A stretch of 64,000 nt of DNA from Bacillota bacterium (GTDB lineage Bacteria > Bacillota > Clostridia > Acetivibrionales > DTU013). Below, piece after piece: positions 17,823-26,806 of this stretch. The notes under the pieces are model-generated. The model saw nothing but the letters and a program-made list of their open reading frames with translations. It had not been told where the DNA came from and searched no databases. The stretch is taken from NCBI GenBank assembly GCA_023412915.1, contig JAEZRE010000020.1:1-64000 (forward strand), in the 5' to 3' direction. Position 1 is the first letter of the stretch. Each line of letters opens with the position of its first letter. The position numbers and the translations under genes are program-made.

Positions 17823-17949
17823 CAAAAAGCTCAAGATTTTCAAGCAGTCATTTGTTTACTTTATATTAATATTGCATTGTTTACTTTTTGGCATTATAAT
17901 GTAAAAGGCGTAATTTTTGTTTTTCATACACTTTCGAGACTCGTGTAAT

Positions 17950-17978
17950 TTGAATGTATTTACACTTTAAAATACATT
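17950..17978 (+). promoter_or_regulatory. Promoter of hppA
   Basis: TTGAAT (17950-17955), 17-base spacer, TACATT (17973-17978). Transcription would start about 20 bases before the hppA ATG. It is divergent from the uraA promoter. Confidence 0.6.
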
Positions 17979-18003
17979 ATAAATGATCTTGGGAGGCGTT
18001 AAA

Positions 18004-20082
18004 ATGAATTGGTCGGTCGTAGCAATTTTAGTATCACTGCTCGCTCTGGGGGTAGCGGCTTGGCTCTATACCTGGGTAAAATCACAACCCTCATCCAATC
18101 CTGAAATCGCCAGGGTTGGAATGCTAATCAGAAGGGGCGCAAATACGTTTCTCGGCAGAGAATACAAAATTCTGGCGATATTCGTAGGCGTCGTAGCGGT
18201 ACTCATCCTTTTGTTCCTTCCCCAACCGATCTGGAACGGAAAGCCCGCGTCAAACGTTATGATGGCGGTTTCCTACATAGTAGGCTCAGTTCTATCTGCA
18301 TTAGCAGGTAAAATAGGTATTCTCGTAGCTACTATTGCAAATGTAAAAAGTGCGGAGGCTGCCACAAAAAACATCAATACTTCATTCATGTCAGGTTTCA
18401 GAGGCGGCGCCGTAATGGGAATGGCAGTTGTTGGAACGAGCCTTCTCGGCGTTGTCGGCGTACTGTTGCTTACCGGTGACTCGACAGCGGTACTCGGTTT
18501 CAGCTTCGGAGCATCATCTCTGGCTCTGTTTGCAAAAGCCGGCGGCGGTATATTCACAAAGACGGCCGACATCAGCGCAGACCTCGTTGGCAAGGTAGAA
18601 CTCGGCATCCCTGAGGATGACCCGCGCAATCCTGCCGTTATAGCAGATAATGTCGGAGATAACGTCGGCGACGTCGCCGGAATGGGCGCGGACCTGTTCG
18701 ACTCCAACGTTGCATCGATGGCTGCGGCACTGACGCTTGCAATGGCAATCGACGGCGGTACGGGCGTAAATACAAGCATGATCTTTGCATATGCCGCACT
18801 AGGCCTTCTGGCATCGATAATCGGAATTTTCTTCGGACGTATAAGGAAAAACGGCGATCCGAGCTCGGCATTGAATAACTGTACTTACATAACCACTCTT
18901 CTGTTTGCTGTTCTGACAGCAGGCGCTACCTATTTCTTCAACTTCAACTGGCGTTATTGGGGCGCAACGGTCATCGGTCTTGCTGTCGGTGTTGTCGTCG
19001 GTATAGCTTCCGACTATTTCACCAATGACGTTAAAAAGCCTGTACGTACAGTGGCTGAAGCCTCCAAATCCGGACCGGCATTTACAATCATCAACGGTAT
19101 ATGCTACGGATTTCTTAGCGCATTCCCGGCTCTTATCGGTATAGGCATATCAGCGATGGCATCCTATATGATCTGTGACGGGATAGACCCGAATTCCAAT
19201 ATGGACGCGCTTTTTGGAATAGCGATGGCAGCTCTGGGAATGCTCTCCATAGTTGGGATGATTATTTCCAACGACGCTTACGGACCGATCGTCGACAATG
19301 CGAGAGGCCTTGTCGAGATGGGCAACCTTGGCGAGGAAGCACTGAAGGTGACTGACGAGCTCGACAGTGCAGGCAATACCGTTAAGGCTATAACCAAGGG
19401 ATTTGCGATAGGTGCGGCCGGATTGACGGTTATCGCCCTCCTTGGCGCCTATATGGCGGAGGTCAATGTCGTTCTGGCTGAAAAAGGCATGGAGCTCTTA
19501 AAGGGCTTCGACGTCATGAACCCTGTCGTATTCTTCGGTATGATCGTAGGCGTTGCAATTCCGGCAATCTTCTCCGCAATGCTGATGCTTGGCGTTGGCC
19601 GTAATGCCCAGAGAATGGTCGGAGAGATCCACCGTCAGTTCAATGAGATCATAGGCCTCAAAGAAGGCAAGGAAGGCGTAGTTCCCGAATACGACAAGTG
19701 TATCGATATAGCAACAAAGGGCGCGCTTCGCGAACTGGTACCCGCAGGACTCATGGCTATACTTTCGACACTTATAGTCGGTTTCATAGGCGGCGTACAT
19801 GCGATAGGCGGCTTCCTTACAGGGAACATCCTAAGCGGTTTGCTGCTAGCATTGTTCATGAGTAATGCAGGCGGACTCTGGGACAATTCCAAGAAGTACA
19901 TTGAAGCCGGAAATGTTGGCGGCAGGGGTTCTGAGGCTCATAAGGCCGCGGTCGTCGGCGATACGGTAGGAGACCCCTTCAAGGATACCGCAGGTCCCTC
20001 GCTCAATACGCAGATCACTGTCGTATCGCTTGTTTCCTCGCTGACGGCAGGACTGTTCGTATCGATCTCGATTATCAAGTAA
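18004..20082 (+). CDS. hppA: Membrane-bound ion-translocating pyrophosphatase
   Basis: The 692-residue protein has about sixteen membrane segments. The start is the ATG after GGGAGGCGTTAAA; an earlier in-frame ATG overlaps that site. It couples hydrolysis of PPi to export of H+ (or Na+). The catalytic loops are present: DISADLVGKVELGIPEDDPR, DNVGDNVGDVAGMGADLFDS and the C-terminal DTVGDPFKDTAGPSLN. In GNTVKAITKGFAIG the residues at the two K+-dependence positions are Lys and Thr, the pattern of K+-independent H+-pumps; K+-dependent enzymes have Ala and Gly. The gene is monocistronic. PPi-driven energy conservation suits an anaerobe. Confidence 0.95.
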   Translation: MNWSVVAILVSLLALGVAAWLYTWVKSQPSSNPEIARVGMLIRRGANTFLGREYKILAIFVGVVAVLILLFLPQPIWNGKPASNVMMAVSYIVGSVLSALAGKIGILVATIANVKSAEAATKNINTSFMSGFRGGAVMGMAVVGTSLLGVVGVLLLTGDSTAVLGFSFGASSLALFAKAGGGIFTKTADISADLVGKVELGIPEDDPRNPAVIADNVGDNVGDVAGMGADLFDSNVASMAAALTLAMAIDGGTGVNTSMIFAYAALGLLASIIGIFFGRIRKNGDPSSALNNCTYITTLLFAVLTAGATYFFNFNWRYWGATVIGLAVGVVVGIASDYFTNDVKKPVRTVAEASKSGPAFTIINGICYGFLSAFPALIGIGISAMASYMICDGIDPNSNMDALFGIAMAALGMLSIVGMIISNDAYGPIVDNARGLVEMGNLGEEALKVTDELDSAGNTVKAITKGFAIGAAGLTVIALLGAYMAEVNVVLAEKGMELLKGFDVMNPVVFFGMIVGVAIPAIFSAMLMLGVGRNAQRMVGEIHRQFNEIIGLKEGKEGVVPEYDKCIDIATKGALRELVPAGLMAILSTLIVGFIGGVHAIGGFLTGNILSGLLLALFMSNAGGLWDNSKKYIEAGNVGGRGSEAHKAAVVGDTVGDPFKDTAGPSLNTQITVVSLVSSLTAGLFVSISIIK

Positions 20083-20103
20083 TTACGATTTTCAAATCTA
20101 TAC

Positions 20104-20138
20104 GAAAAATCCCGTTTCCTTTTGGAGACGGGATTTTT
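20104..20138. terminator. Bidirectional terminator between hppA and ytvI
   Basis: AAAAATCCCGTTTCC pairs with GGAGACGGGATTTTT; the A-run and T-run serve both strands of the convergent genes. Confidence 0.85.
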
Positions 20139-20164
20139 ATGTCGTGCGCGCGTTCTACATTCAT

Positions 20165-21316
20165 TTATACCTGCCGGGACGTATCGAGGTCCGGCGTATC
20201 GCTGTCGGTACCGGCGGCCCCGGTATCCTGACCGTCCAGACCTATAATCTCCTTGACAGGCTTGTTTTTGTAAATGGTTACTAGAATATTGCGGATGATC
20301 AGATAGCTGATCGGTCCCAATATCAGGCCTGCGAAGCCTATCAGGCGAAGGCCGGTATACATGGCCAGCAAAGTCATCAGAGGATAAACGCCGATCTGAT
20401 GGCCGACGACCTTGGGCTCGATGACCTGGCGGACGATCAGTACAACGAAGTACAGTACCAGTGTGGATATACCCATCCGGATATCGCCTGTCAAAAAGGA
20501 ATATATCGACCACGGGATCAGCACACTCCCGGTTCCCAGCACGGGAAGGGCATCAATGAGCGCAATCAGGAACGCCAACAGTAATGTGTAGTCTATGCCG
20601 ATTATAGTCAAACCGATAAAAACCTCTGTAAATGTTATGGACATCATTATGAGTGCAGCCCTGAGATATCCGAATAATGCGTTAAAGAGATCCTTTCTGA
20701 TAGCAAGTATTCGGTGAAGCCAGCTTTCCGGCAAATGGCGGACAAATACGGCCGAGATCCTGTCGCGGTCTTTTGAAAGAAAGAAGGTGGCAAGTATAGT
20801 GATGAGTGTAAATATCAGTATTTCAGGAAGCGATGCCGCTGTCAGGAAGGCTCCTTTAACAACTGTCGCACTGAAACCCGTTACCGTAGCCGTAAGGTTC
20901 ATGAAGGCGCTGCGCAGATTGTCCGTCAGTTCCACAGGCATCCATTTAATGTATTCGGAGCCTTGCTCCAAAAGGATCATGGTTTTTGCGTAAAGGTTGG
21001 ATAGCAGGTCAGGGGCAATGATGAGGAGATCCTTGAACTCCTTTATGAGCTTTAGAATTGCCAGAACGAGCAGCGTTATTGCAGAGCCCAGTATCAGGAG
21101 CAGTACGATTGGGGCTGCCGTGCCTCGCCTGAAGTGTATTTTTTTTGTCAGGAATCGTATTACCGGTTCCATCAGTGAGGACAATGCGAAGGCTATGAGA
21201 AACGGCAACAGAAAAAACGCCAGTTTGAATGTCAATAACACGCCAGCGACTACCGATACTACCACGATAACGAATAGAGCTATTTTCTTTAGAAAGACGT
21301 TGTTTTTTATATTCAT
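20165..21316 (-). CDS. ytvI: Sporulation integral membrane protein YtvI / AI-2E transporter family
   Basis: The 383-residue protein has about eight hydrophobic segments in the AI-2E (PerM) transporter family pattern. FLIALIDALPVLGTGSVLIP and IEPKVVGHQIGVYPLMTLLA are the most conserved parts. Length, N-terminus and the LIAFALSSLMEPVIRFL region match the YtvI subgroup found in spore formers. The last ~30 residues are polar and probably cytoplasmic. The transported substrate is unknown. GGGAGA precedes the ATG. It is a single gene converging with hppA. Confidence 0.82.
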   Translation of the reverse strand: MNIKNNVFLKKIALFVIVVVSVVAGVLLTFKLAFFLLPFLIAFALSSLMEPVIRFLTKKIHFRRGTAAPIVLLLILGSAITLLVLAILKLIKEFKDLLIIAPDLLSNLYAKTMILLEQGSEYIKWMPVELTDNLRSAFMNLTATVTGFSATVVKGAFLTAASLPEILIFTLITILATFFLSKDRDRISAVFVRHLPESWLHRILAIRKDLFNALFGYLRAALIMMSITFTEVFIGLTIIGIDYTLLLAFLIALIDALPVLGTGSVLIPWSIYSFLTGDIRMGISTLVLYFVVLIVRQVIEPKVVGHQIGVYPLMTLLAMYTGLRLIGFAGLILGPISYLIIRNILVTIYKNKPVKEIIGLDGQDTGAAGTDSDTPDLDTSRQV

Positions 21317-21397
21317 TTAAATCTCCCGTATAATTATATATTAGATTATACGTAAAGCCCCGTCAATGTACTGATGGTTTATTTGTGATATAAATGC

Positions 21398-22105
21398 TTA
21401 TTTTGATCTGAAAATGCTGTCTTTTTTGTGCACAGGCATAACAAAAAGCTGCCCGTCGCTCGAGACTTCCGCGTAAAAAATGTCTTCGGTCCTGCTGAAG
21501 CCGAGTTTGCTTAATTCGTTCCTCAACCAGTTGCGGTCGAGGTTTATTCTCCTTAAGTTATCATCAAGGATGCTGCTGTCGGTTATTACTTCGGTGGGCA
21601 TATTGACGGCGGGATTTAGAGGGATTCCGAGGTCCTTCCTTACAGTGCTCTTGTATTCATCCTTTTTGAGGACCGACAGTTCGCCATTGTTTTCGAGGAT
21701 CGCATAATCGACCTCCTTCATATCATATACATTTTCCTTGCGCAGCAGCATCTTCAATTGGTCAAGGTTTAACCTGGTTTTATATAACGCGGACCTTACG
21801 ACCTCTCCGTGCTGTATCAGTATGACCGGCTGACCTTCAATGATCCTTCTGAGTCCTGTCGATTTGATGGACACATATTCCAGCAGCATTGTCAAAGCGC
21901 CCCATAGCAGGAGCGCATACAGGCCTTTTGCAAGTACGAAGCCAGGGGTGAATATCATTGTTGCGGTGACGGTACCAACAGTTATTCCCGTGATGTAATG
22001 GAAAAAGGTAAGCTGACTCAGCTGTATCTTTCCCATGAACCTTGCCATTATCAGCATTGCAAAATAAGTTACCGCCAGTCTTAAAGTTATTTCTCCCCAG
22101 GACAT
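21398..22105 (-). CDS. DUF421 (YetF/YcaP-like) membrane protein
   Basis: The 235-residue protein has three N-terminal membrane helices (about 10-85) followed by the soluble DUF421 domain: RIIEGQPVILIQHGEVV, LRKENVYDMKEVDYAILENNG and LSVLKKDEY. A YetF-type C-terminal extension follows (about 160-235). Members are common in Bacilli and Clostridia, several copies per genome and often in spore formers; the biochemical role is not established. AGAGGTG precedes the ATG. It is divergent from the Nudix gene. Confidence 0.88.
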   Translation of the reverse strand: MSWGEITLRLAVTYFAMLIMARFMGKIQLSQLTFFHYITGITVGTVTATMIFTPGFVLAKGLYALLLWGALTMLLEYVSIKSTGLRRIIEGQPVILIQHGEVVRSALYKTRLNLDQLKMLLRKENVYDMKEVDYAILENNGELSVLKKDEYKSTVRKDLGIPLNPAVNMPTEVITDSSILDDNLRRINLDRNWLRNELSKLGFSRTEDIFYAEVSSDGQLFVMPVHKKDSIFRSK

Positions 22106-22234
22106 GTGAACACCTCTGTTTTCTGATTTGATAATAGATTCTGATTTTCAGCAAAAAATATCCGTTTGAATATACTGCTGCTCTGCAATATGCTAGTATA
22201 TATCTGGAAAAGGTGATACAAGGAGAAATTCGGT

Positions 22235-22630
22235 ATGAAGGATGTAACAGCCGCTGTCATTTTAAAGGAAGGACAGGTTTTTATAGCGCGGAGGGCTCCG
22301 GGGGAAAATGCAGCCGGGGGCTGGGAGTTTCCGGGCGGTAAGGTTGAAAAGGGTGAAACGCCGCAGGAATGCCTCAAACGCGAGCTTTATGAGGAATTAG
22401 GCATAAGAACCGAGATTGGTGATTTTATTGCGGAAAGCATTTACGAATACCCTAAAGGCTCGATCCGCCTCCTGGCATACAGGGCGGAGATCACTGCGGG
22501 CGAAATGAAGCTTTCGGTGCATGATGCCTGCAGATGGGTGCCTGTAAATGAACTGTACAAATTCGGACTGCTTCCCGCAGATGTGCCTGTTGCGGACAAG
22601 CTTGCAGAAATGTTTCCGGCAGGTCGCTGA
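22235..22630 (+). CDS. mutT: Nudix hydrolase, MutT-type (8-oxo-dGTP diphosphatase-like)
   Basis: The 131-residue single-domain protein has a complete Nudix box starting at GGKVEKGETPQECLKREL and ending YEELGI; GGWEFPGGK before it is typical of MutT. The C-terminal DACRWVPVNEL supplies the family's Trp/Pro pocket. It would sanitise oxidised nucleotides, although other Nudix substrates are possible. AAGGAGA lies upstream. The gene lies 67 bases before azoR on the same strand. Confidence 0.86.
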   Translation: MKDVTAAVILKEGQVFIARRAPGENAAGGWEFPGGKVEKGETPQECLKRELYEELGIRTEIGDFIAESIYEYPKGSIRLLAYRAEITAGEMKLSVHDACRWVPVNELYKFGLLPADVPVADKLAEMFPAGR

Positions 22631-22697
22631 CGTCGTAGCTGCATAAGATCGGACCGCTGCCGCATACTAATCATAAACAGAAAAGGAGAATATTGCG

Positions 22698-23303
22698 GTG
22701 GGAACGATCCTATATATCAAGGCAAATGCCAAACTCGAAGGAATATCGAGGACTTTCAGGGTTTCAGACAGTTTTGTGGAAGCATATAAAAACAGCCATC
22801 CCGGCGACAACGTGGTCGAACTGGATCTTTATAAAGAGGATATAGCCTTTCTTACGGAAGAGGATATAAATACGGTTTTCGGGCCCAAAACGGAGGAGAG
22901 CCGTAAACACAGGATACTCAAATATACCTACCAATTCGCCGACGCGGATAAGTACGTAATAGCCGAACCGTTGTGGAACCTCGGTATCCCGGCGATACTG
23001 AAGGCCTATATAGATTATATAACCGTCACAGGCATAACCTTCAAATATACCGAAGCCGGTGCCGTAGGACTTCTTAGGGGCAAGAAAGCCGTCAATATCT
23101 CGGCCAGGGGCGGAGATTACCATACTGAGCCTTACAGCAATTTCGAAATGGGGGACAGGTACTTGAGAACTATTTTTGCCTTTCTCGGGATTACCGATTT
23201 TACTACTGTTACGGCGGAGAATCTTGACATAGTCGGGCAGGATGTGGATGCCGTAGTAAATGCCGCGATCGGAAGGGCAAAAGAGCTTGCCGGGACCTTT
23301 TAA
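22698..23303 (+). CDS. azoR: FMN-dependent NADH-azoreductase
   Basis: This 201-residue flavodoxin-fold protein starts at GTG, preceded by AAAGGAGA. The family landmarks are PLWNLGIPAILKAYIDYI (FMN phosphate and dimer loop), FKYTEAGAVGLLRGKKAV and the ARGGDY stretch. It reduces azo and quinone compounds using NADH, probably as quinone or oxidative-stress detoxification. It may share a transcript with the Nudix gene upstream. Confidence 0.9.
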   Translation: MGTILYIKANAKLEGISRTFRVSDSFVEAYKNSHPGDNVVELDLYKEDIAFLTEEDINTVFGPKTEESRKHRILKYTYQFADADKYVIAEPLWNLGIPAILKAYIDYITVTGITFKYTEAGAVGLLRGKKAVNISARGGDYHTEPYSNFEMGDRYLRTIFAFLGITDFTTVTAENLDIVGQDVDAVVNAAIGRAKELAGTF

Positions 23304-23342
23304 TTAAATTGCCGCCGGAACTTGCCTGCTGAAAATTTGTTG

Positions 23343-23372
23343 TTGACAAATCAGCACGGCCGATGTTACAAT
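23343..23372 (+). promoter_or_regulatory. Promoter of the trp leader
   Basis: TTGACA (23343-23348), 18-base spacer, TACAAT (23367-23372), just upstream of the T-box RNA. Confidence 0.7.
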
Positions 23373-23394
23373 TTTTTCAATAAAATATTTAAAC

Positions 23395-23655
23395 CTGTGA
23401 ACAAGAGAAGTAAGAATGAGTCTTTGTACAAAGAGAGCCGCCGTCGGTGGGAAAGCGGTTGCAAAGTCATACTGAATGGACTTGCGAGGGAAGCCTGAAA
23501 TCAAAAGAGAGTAGGCGCTTACGGGGATACTGCCCGTTATCAGGAGGGTGTATATGTCAGTATACATGTTTGAGTGGACGATTATTCGTCAAATTGGGTG
23601 GTACCGCAGAAGTCAAGCTTTTGTCCCTGTATAGGGGATGAAGGCTTTTTTTATT
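23395..23655 (+). promoter_or_regulatory. T-box leader, tryptophan specifier (TGG)
   Basis: The AGAGAG box is at 23432-23437. The specifier region reads GAA-TGG-A-CTT, putting the Trp codon TGG at 23477-23479. The T-box core TGGGTGGTACCGC is at 23595-23607, and the terminator (AAGCTTTTGTCCC against GGGGATGAAGGCTT, then TTTTTTT) ends near 23652. Uncharged tRNA-Trp should stabilise the antiterminator and switch on trpBADCF. The sequence matches the standard T-box plan closely. Confidence 0.93.
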
Positions 23656-23733
23656 GTATTTTTTGCCGGAAGCATGTTTAGCGCCCTTGAGGCGCGGATT
23701 TAATATAAAACAGACACGAAAGGGGGAACAGAA

Positions 23734-24918
23734 ATGTCAAAAGGAAGATTCGGTATACATGGCGGTCAGTATATCCCTGAAACGCTTATGAATGCGGTAA
23801 TAGAGCTTGAAGAAGCCTATGAACGTTTCAGCAGGGATCCCGGATTTGTCGCGGAACTCGACAGCTTACTGAAGAATTACGCCGGAAGGCCGTCCTTGCT
23901 TTACTATGCTGAAAAAATGACCAGGGACCTCGGCGGAGCAAAGATCTACCTGAAACGCGAGGATCTCAACCATACAGGCTCGCACAAGATAAATAACGTA
24001 CTCGGACAGGTGCTCCTGGCCAGGAAAATGGGTAAGACGCGTGTGATCGCCGAAACCGGAGCGGGACAGCACGGAGTCGCGACAGCCACCGCGGCAGCGT
24101 TGATGGGCATGGAATGCGAGATATTCATGGGCAGGGAGGATACGGAGCGGCAGGCGCTGAATGTCTACAGAATGGAACTTCTGGGCGCAAAGGTACATGC
24201 GGTGACAAGCGGGACGCAGACGCTGAAGGACGCCGTGAACGAAACGATGCGCGAGTGGACCGGCCGTGTGGCGGATACACACTATGTGCTGGGTTCCGTC
24301 ATGGGCCCTCATCCGTTTCCGACAATAGTAAGGGACTTTCAAAGCGTTATAGGACGTGAGACAAAAAAGCAGATGCTGGAAATGGAAGGGAAGCTTCCCG
24401 ACGCCGTACTCGCCTGCGTTGGCGGCGGCAGTAACGCAATGGGACTCTTCTATGATTTTATCGAAGATAGGCCTGTAAGGCTGATAGGCTGCGAGGCTGC
24501 AGGTCGCGGTATCGATACGGACAAGACCGCGGCAACTATGGCAACCGGGACGGTAGGGATATTCCACGGCATGAAGTCTTATTTCTGCCAGGACAAATAC
24601 GGCCAGATAGCTCCCGTTTATTCAATTTCCGCGGGACTCGATTATCCCGGTGTAGGGCCAGAACATGCAAACCTTAAGGATACCGGCAGGGCGGAGTATG
24701 TTCCGGTGACAGACGACGAGGCAGTGGACGCATTCGAGTACCTCTCGCGGACAGAGGGAATAATACCTGCGATAGAGAGCGCTCATGCCGTTGCTTATGC
24801 AAGAAAACTGGCGCCTGAGATGGGCGTCGGCAAGATAATCGTAATATGCCTGTCGGGCAGGGGTGACAAGGATGTGGCGGCAATCGCGAGGTACAGGGGG
24901 GTGCAGATACATGACTAG
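23734..24918 (+). CDS. trpB: Tryptophan synthase beta chain
   Basis: The 394-residue PLP enzyme condenses indole with serine. LNHTGSHKINN carries the PLP Lys (about residue 87), ETGAGQHGVA the catalytic Glu, and CVGGGSNAMG the phosphate loop. The sequence looks canonical throughout (TrpB1 type, forming a complex with TrpA). It is the first gene behind the Trp T-box, which is unusual: trpB normally comes near the end of trp operons. GGGGG precedes the ATG, and the stop overlaps the trpA start by 8 bases. Confidence 0.96.
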   Translation: MSKGRFGIHGGQYIPETLMNAVIELEEAYERFSRDPGFVAELDSLLKNYAGRPSLLYYAEKMTRDLGGAKIYLKREDLNHTGSHKINNVLGQVLLARKMGKTRVIAETGAGQHGVATATAAALMGMECEIFMGREDTERQALNVYRMELLGAKVHAVTSGTQTLKDAVNETMREWTGRVADTHYVLGSVMGPHPFPTIVRDFQSVIGRETKKQMLEMEGKLPDAVLACVGGGSNAMGLFYDFIEDRPVRLIGCEAAGRGIDTDKTAATMATGTVGIFHGMKSYFCQDKYGQIAPVYSISAGLDYPGVGPEHANLKDTGRAEYVPVTDDEAVDAFEYLSRTEGIIPAIESAHAVAYARKLAPEMGVGKIIVICLSGRGDKDVAAIARYRGVQIHD

Positions 24919-25684
24919 GATAGAGAAGGTATTCTCCCGAGGCAAGGCATTCATTCCGTTTGTAACAGCCGGCGACCCTTCCATCGAAGTGACCGAGCAG
25001 TTGGTATACAGGATGGCTGAAGCCGGAGCGGACCTCATAGAGCTTGGGATCCCTTTTTCCGACCCGATTGCCGAAGGCCCGGTCATACAGGAAGCCGACA
25101 ACAGGGCGCTTTCGGGCGGTGTAACCACGGATGACATATTTGAAATGGTGTGTCGTGTACGCAGGACCTGCAGCATTCCAATAGCTTTCATGACTTACGT
25201 GAACCCAATTTTCACTTACGGGCCGGAACGGTTCATGGCCAATTGCAGCGAAGCTGGAGTAGACGCGATAATCGTACCTGATCTGCCCTTCGAGGAAAAA
25301 GGTGAATTGCTTCCCTTTTGCAGGGAACACGGAGTCACGTTGGTTTCCATGATCGCTCCAACCTCGGGTGAACGCATAAAAAAGATCGCCTCTGAAGCGG
25401 AGGGCTTTGTCTATTGTGTGTCTTCCATGGGAGTCACGGGCGTAAGGCAGGAAGTAGGCAGCTTTGCGGGCGGGATGGTCAAGCATGTTAAAGAAGCGAA
25501 AAATATTCCGTGCGCCATAGGCTTTGGAATCTCGACGCCGGAGCAGGCTGCCTCGATGGCCGGATTTGCCGACGGGGTCATAGTCGGAAGCGCCATCGTA
25601 AAGATAGTCGGGCAGTATGGCAAGGACTGCGTACCTTATGTTGCGGATTATGTGAGTAAGTTGAAAAAGGCGTTGACCTGTTGA
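24911..25684 (+). CDS. trpA: Tryptophan synthase alpha chain, with altered catalytic Asp
   Basis: This 257-residue TIM barrel starts at the ATG overlapping the trpB stop. It cleaves indole-3-glycerol phosphate to indole and GAP and channels indole to TrpB. FVTAGDPS and LIELGIPFSDP (catalytic Glu) are canonical. The next segment reads IAEGPVIQ where nearly all TrpA proteins have (I/L)ADGP; this Asp (D60 in Salmonella) is the second catalytic residue, here Glu. SSMGVTG and GFGIST (phosphate-binding loops) are present. Context with trpB supports the name; activity may be altered. Confidence 0.9.
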   Translation: MTRIEKVFSRGKAFIPFVTAGDPSIEVTEQLVYRMAEAGADLIELGIPFSDPIAEGPVIQEADNRALSGGVTTDDIFEMVCRVRRTCSIPIAFMTYVNPIFTYGPERFMANCSEAGVDAIIVPDLPFEEKGELLPFCREHGVTLVSMIAPTSGERIKKIASEAEGFVYCVSSMGVTGVRQEVGSFAGGMVKHVKEAKNIPCAIGFGISTPEQAASMAGFADGVIVGSAIVKIVGQYGKDCVPYVADYVSKLKKALTC

Positions 25685-25774
25685 CCTGAACAGGACGAGT
25701 ATAAATACTGTTTGCGCACCGGTCGTTAAAATCGGCGTGCCGGACAGAATCAGACGAGAAGAGGAGAGAATAGT

Positions 25775-26806
25775 ATGATCAAAGATGTATTGAAAAAGCT
25801 CACGACAAGGCAGGATCTGACTGAAGAGGAGGCCTACAGCCTGATCGTGGCGATCAAGAATGACGAGCTTAGCGACGTCCAGATTGCAGGTTTTCAGGTG
25901 GCGCTCCTGATGAAAGGGCCAACACTGACTGAAATTGCCGCAATAGCCAGGGCTATGCGCGACAATTGCATACGGATAAATCCGTCGGTCGGTGAGGAAC
26001 TCATGGATACCTGCGGAACCGGCGGCGGACTGAGCACCTTCAACATTTCAACTGCCGTGGCGTTTGTTGCGGCAGCCGCCGGAATCCCGGTGGCAAAGCA
26101 TGGGAGCCGCTCGATTTCGAGCCTTTCGGGAAGCGCCGATGTCTTGGAAGCTCTGAATGTCGAAATCAATCAGAGCCCGAAGGGTGTCGAGAAACTTATA
26201 GAGGATATTGGAATAGCATTCCTCTATGCCCCGTTGTTTCATCCCGTCATGGGCAAGGTTCTGCCGCCTGAAAAGGATCTGGGCATCAAGACGATTTTCT
26301 ACACCATAATAGGACCCTTGATCAATCCGACAAAAGCATCAAGACACGTAATGGGCGTTTACAAGCCCGAATTGCTCGATACCGTAGCCAAGGTGGCCTC
26401 TGCTATAGGATACACGAGAGCGCTTTTTGTATACGGACTCGACGGACTCGATGAGATATCGCTCATAGGAAAAACAAGAATCAACGAGCTCCGGGACGGA
26501 AATATTACAACCTACGAGATCGCTCCTGAAGATTTCGGTCTTTCACGCTGCACGCTGCCGGAGATAGCTACGGGTACGCCCCAGGAAAATGCAGTTATGA
26601 TCAGGGATGTCTTCTCGGGCAGAGATAGGGGACCGCGGCGCCAGGCTGTGATCCTGAATGCTGCGGGCGCATTGATGGTGGGCGGGCGCGCAGGCTCGTT
26701 CAAGGAAGGTATCGGTCTTGCAGGAGAGCTCATAGACAGCGGCGCCGCACAGAAAAAACTAGAGCAGCTTGTCGCTGCTTCGCATGATTATGGTGCAATG
26801 AAATGA
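25775..26806 (+). CDS. trpD: TrpD-like anthranilate phosphoribosyltransferase, diverged active site
   Basis: The 343-residue protein has the full TrpD fold (nucleoside phosphorylase family 3). It transfers phosphoribose from PRPP, in classical TrpD to anthranilate. The Mg2+ motif GLDGLDEIS is intact, but three binding motifs deviate. The PRPP loop reads GTGGGLSTFNIS, lacking the Asp of GTGGDG. KHGNR is KHGSR. The segment HPVMGKVLPPEKDLG has Glu where the anthranilate-binding Arg (R164 in Sulfolobus) aligns. It lies 90 bases after trpA with its own GAGGAGAG site. It could use a modified substrate; classical TrpD activity is uncertain. Confidence 0.82.
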   Translation: MIKDVLKKLTTRQDLTEEEAYSLIVAIKNDELSDVQIAGFQVALLMKGPTLTEIAAIARAMRDNCIRINPSVGEELMDTCGTGGGLSTFNISTAVAFVAAAAGIPVAKHGSRSISSLSGSADVLEALNVEINQSPKGVEKLIEDIGIAFLYAPLFHPVMGKVLPPEKDLGIKTIFYTIIGPLINPTKASRHVMGVYKPELLDTVAKVASAIGYTRALFVYGLDGLDEISLIGKTRINELRDGNITTYEIAPEDFGLSRCTLPEIATGTPQENAVMIRDVFSGRDRGPRRQAVILNAAGALMVGGRAGSFKEGIGLAGELIDSGAAQKKLEQLVAASHDYGAMK

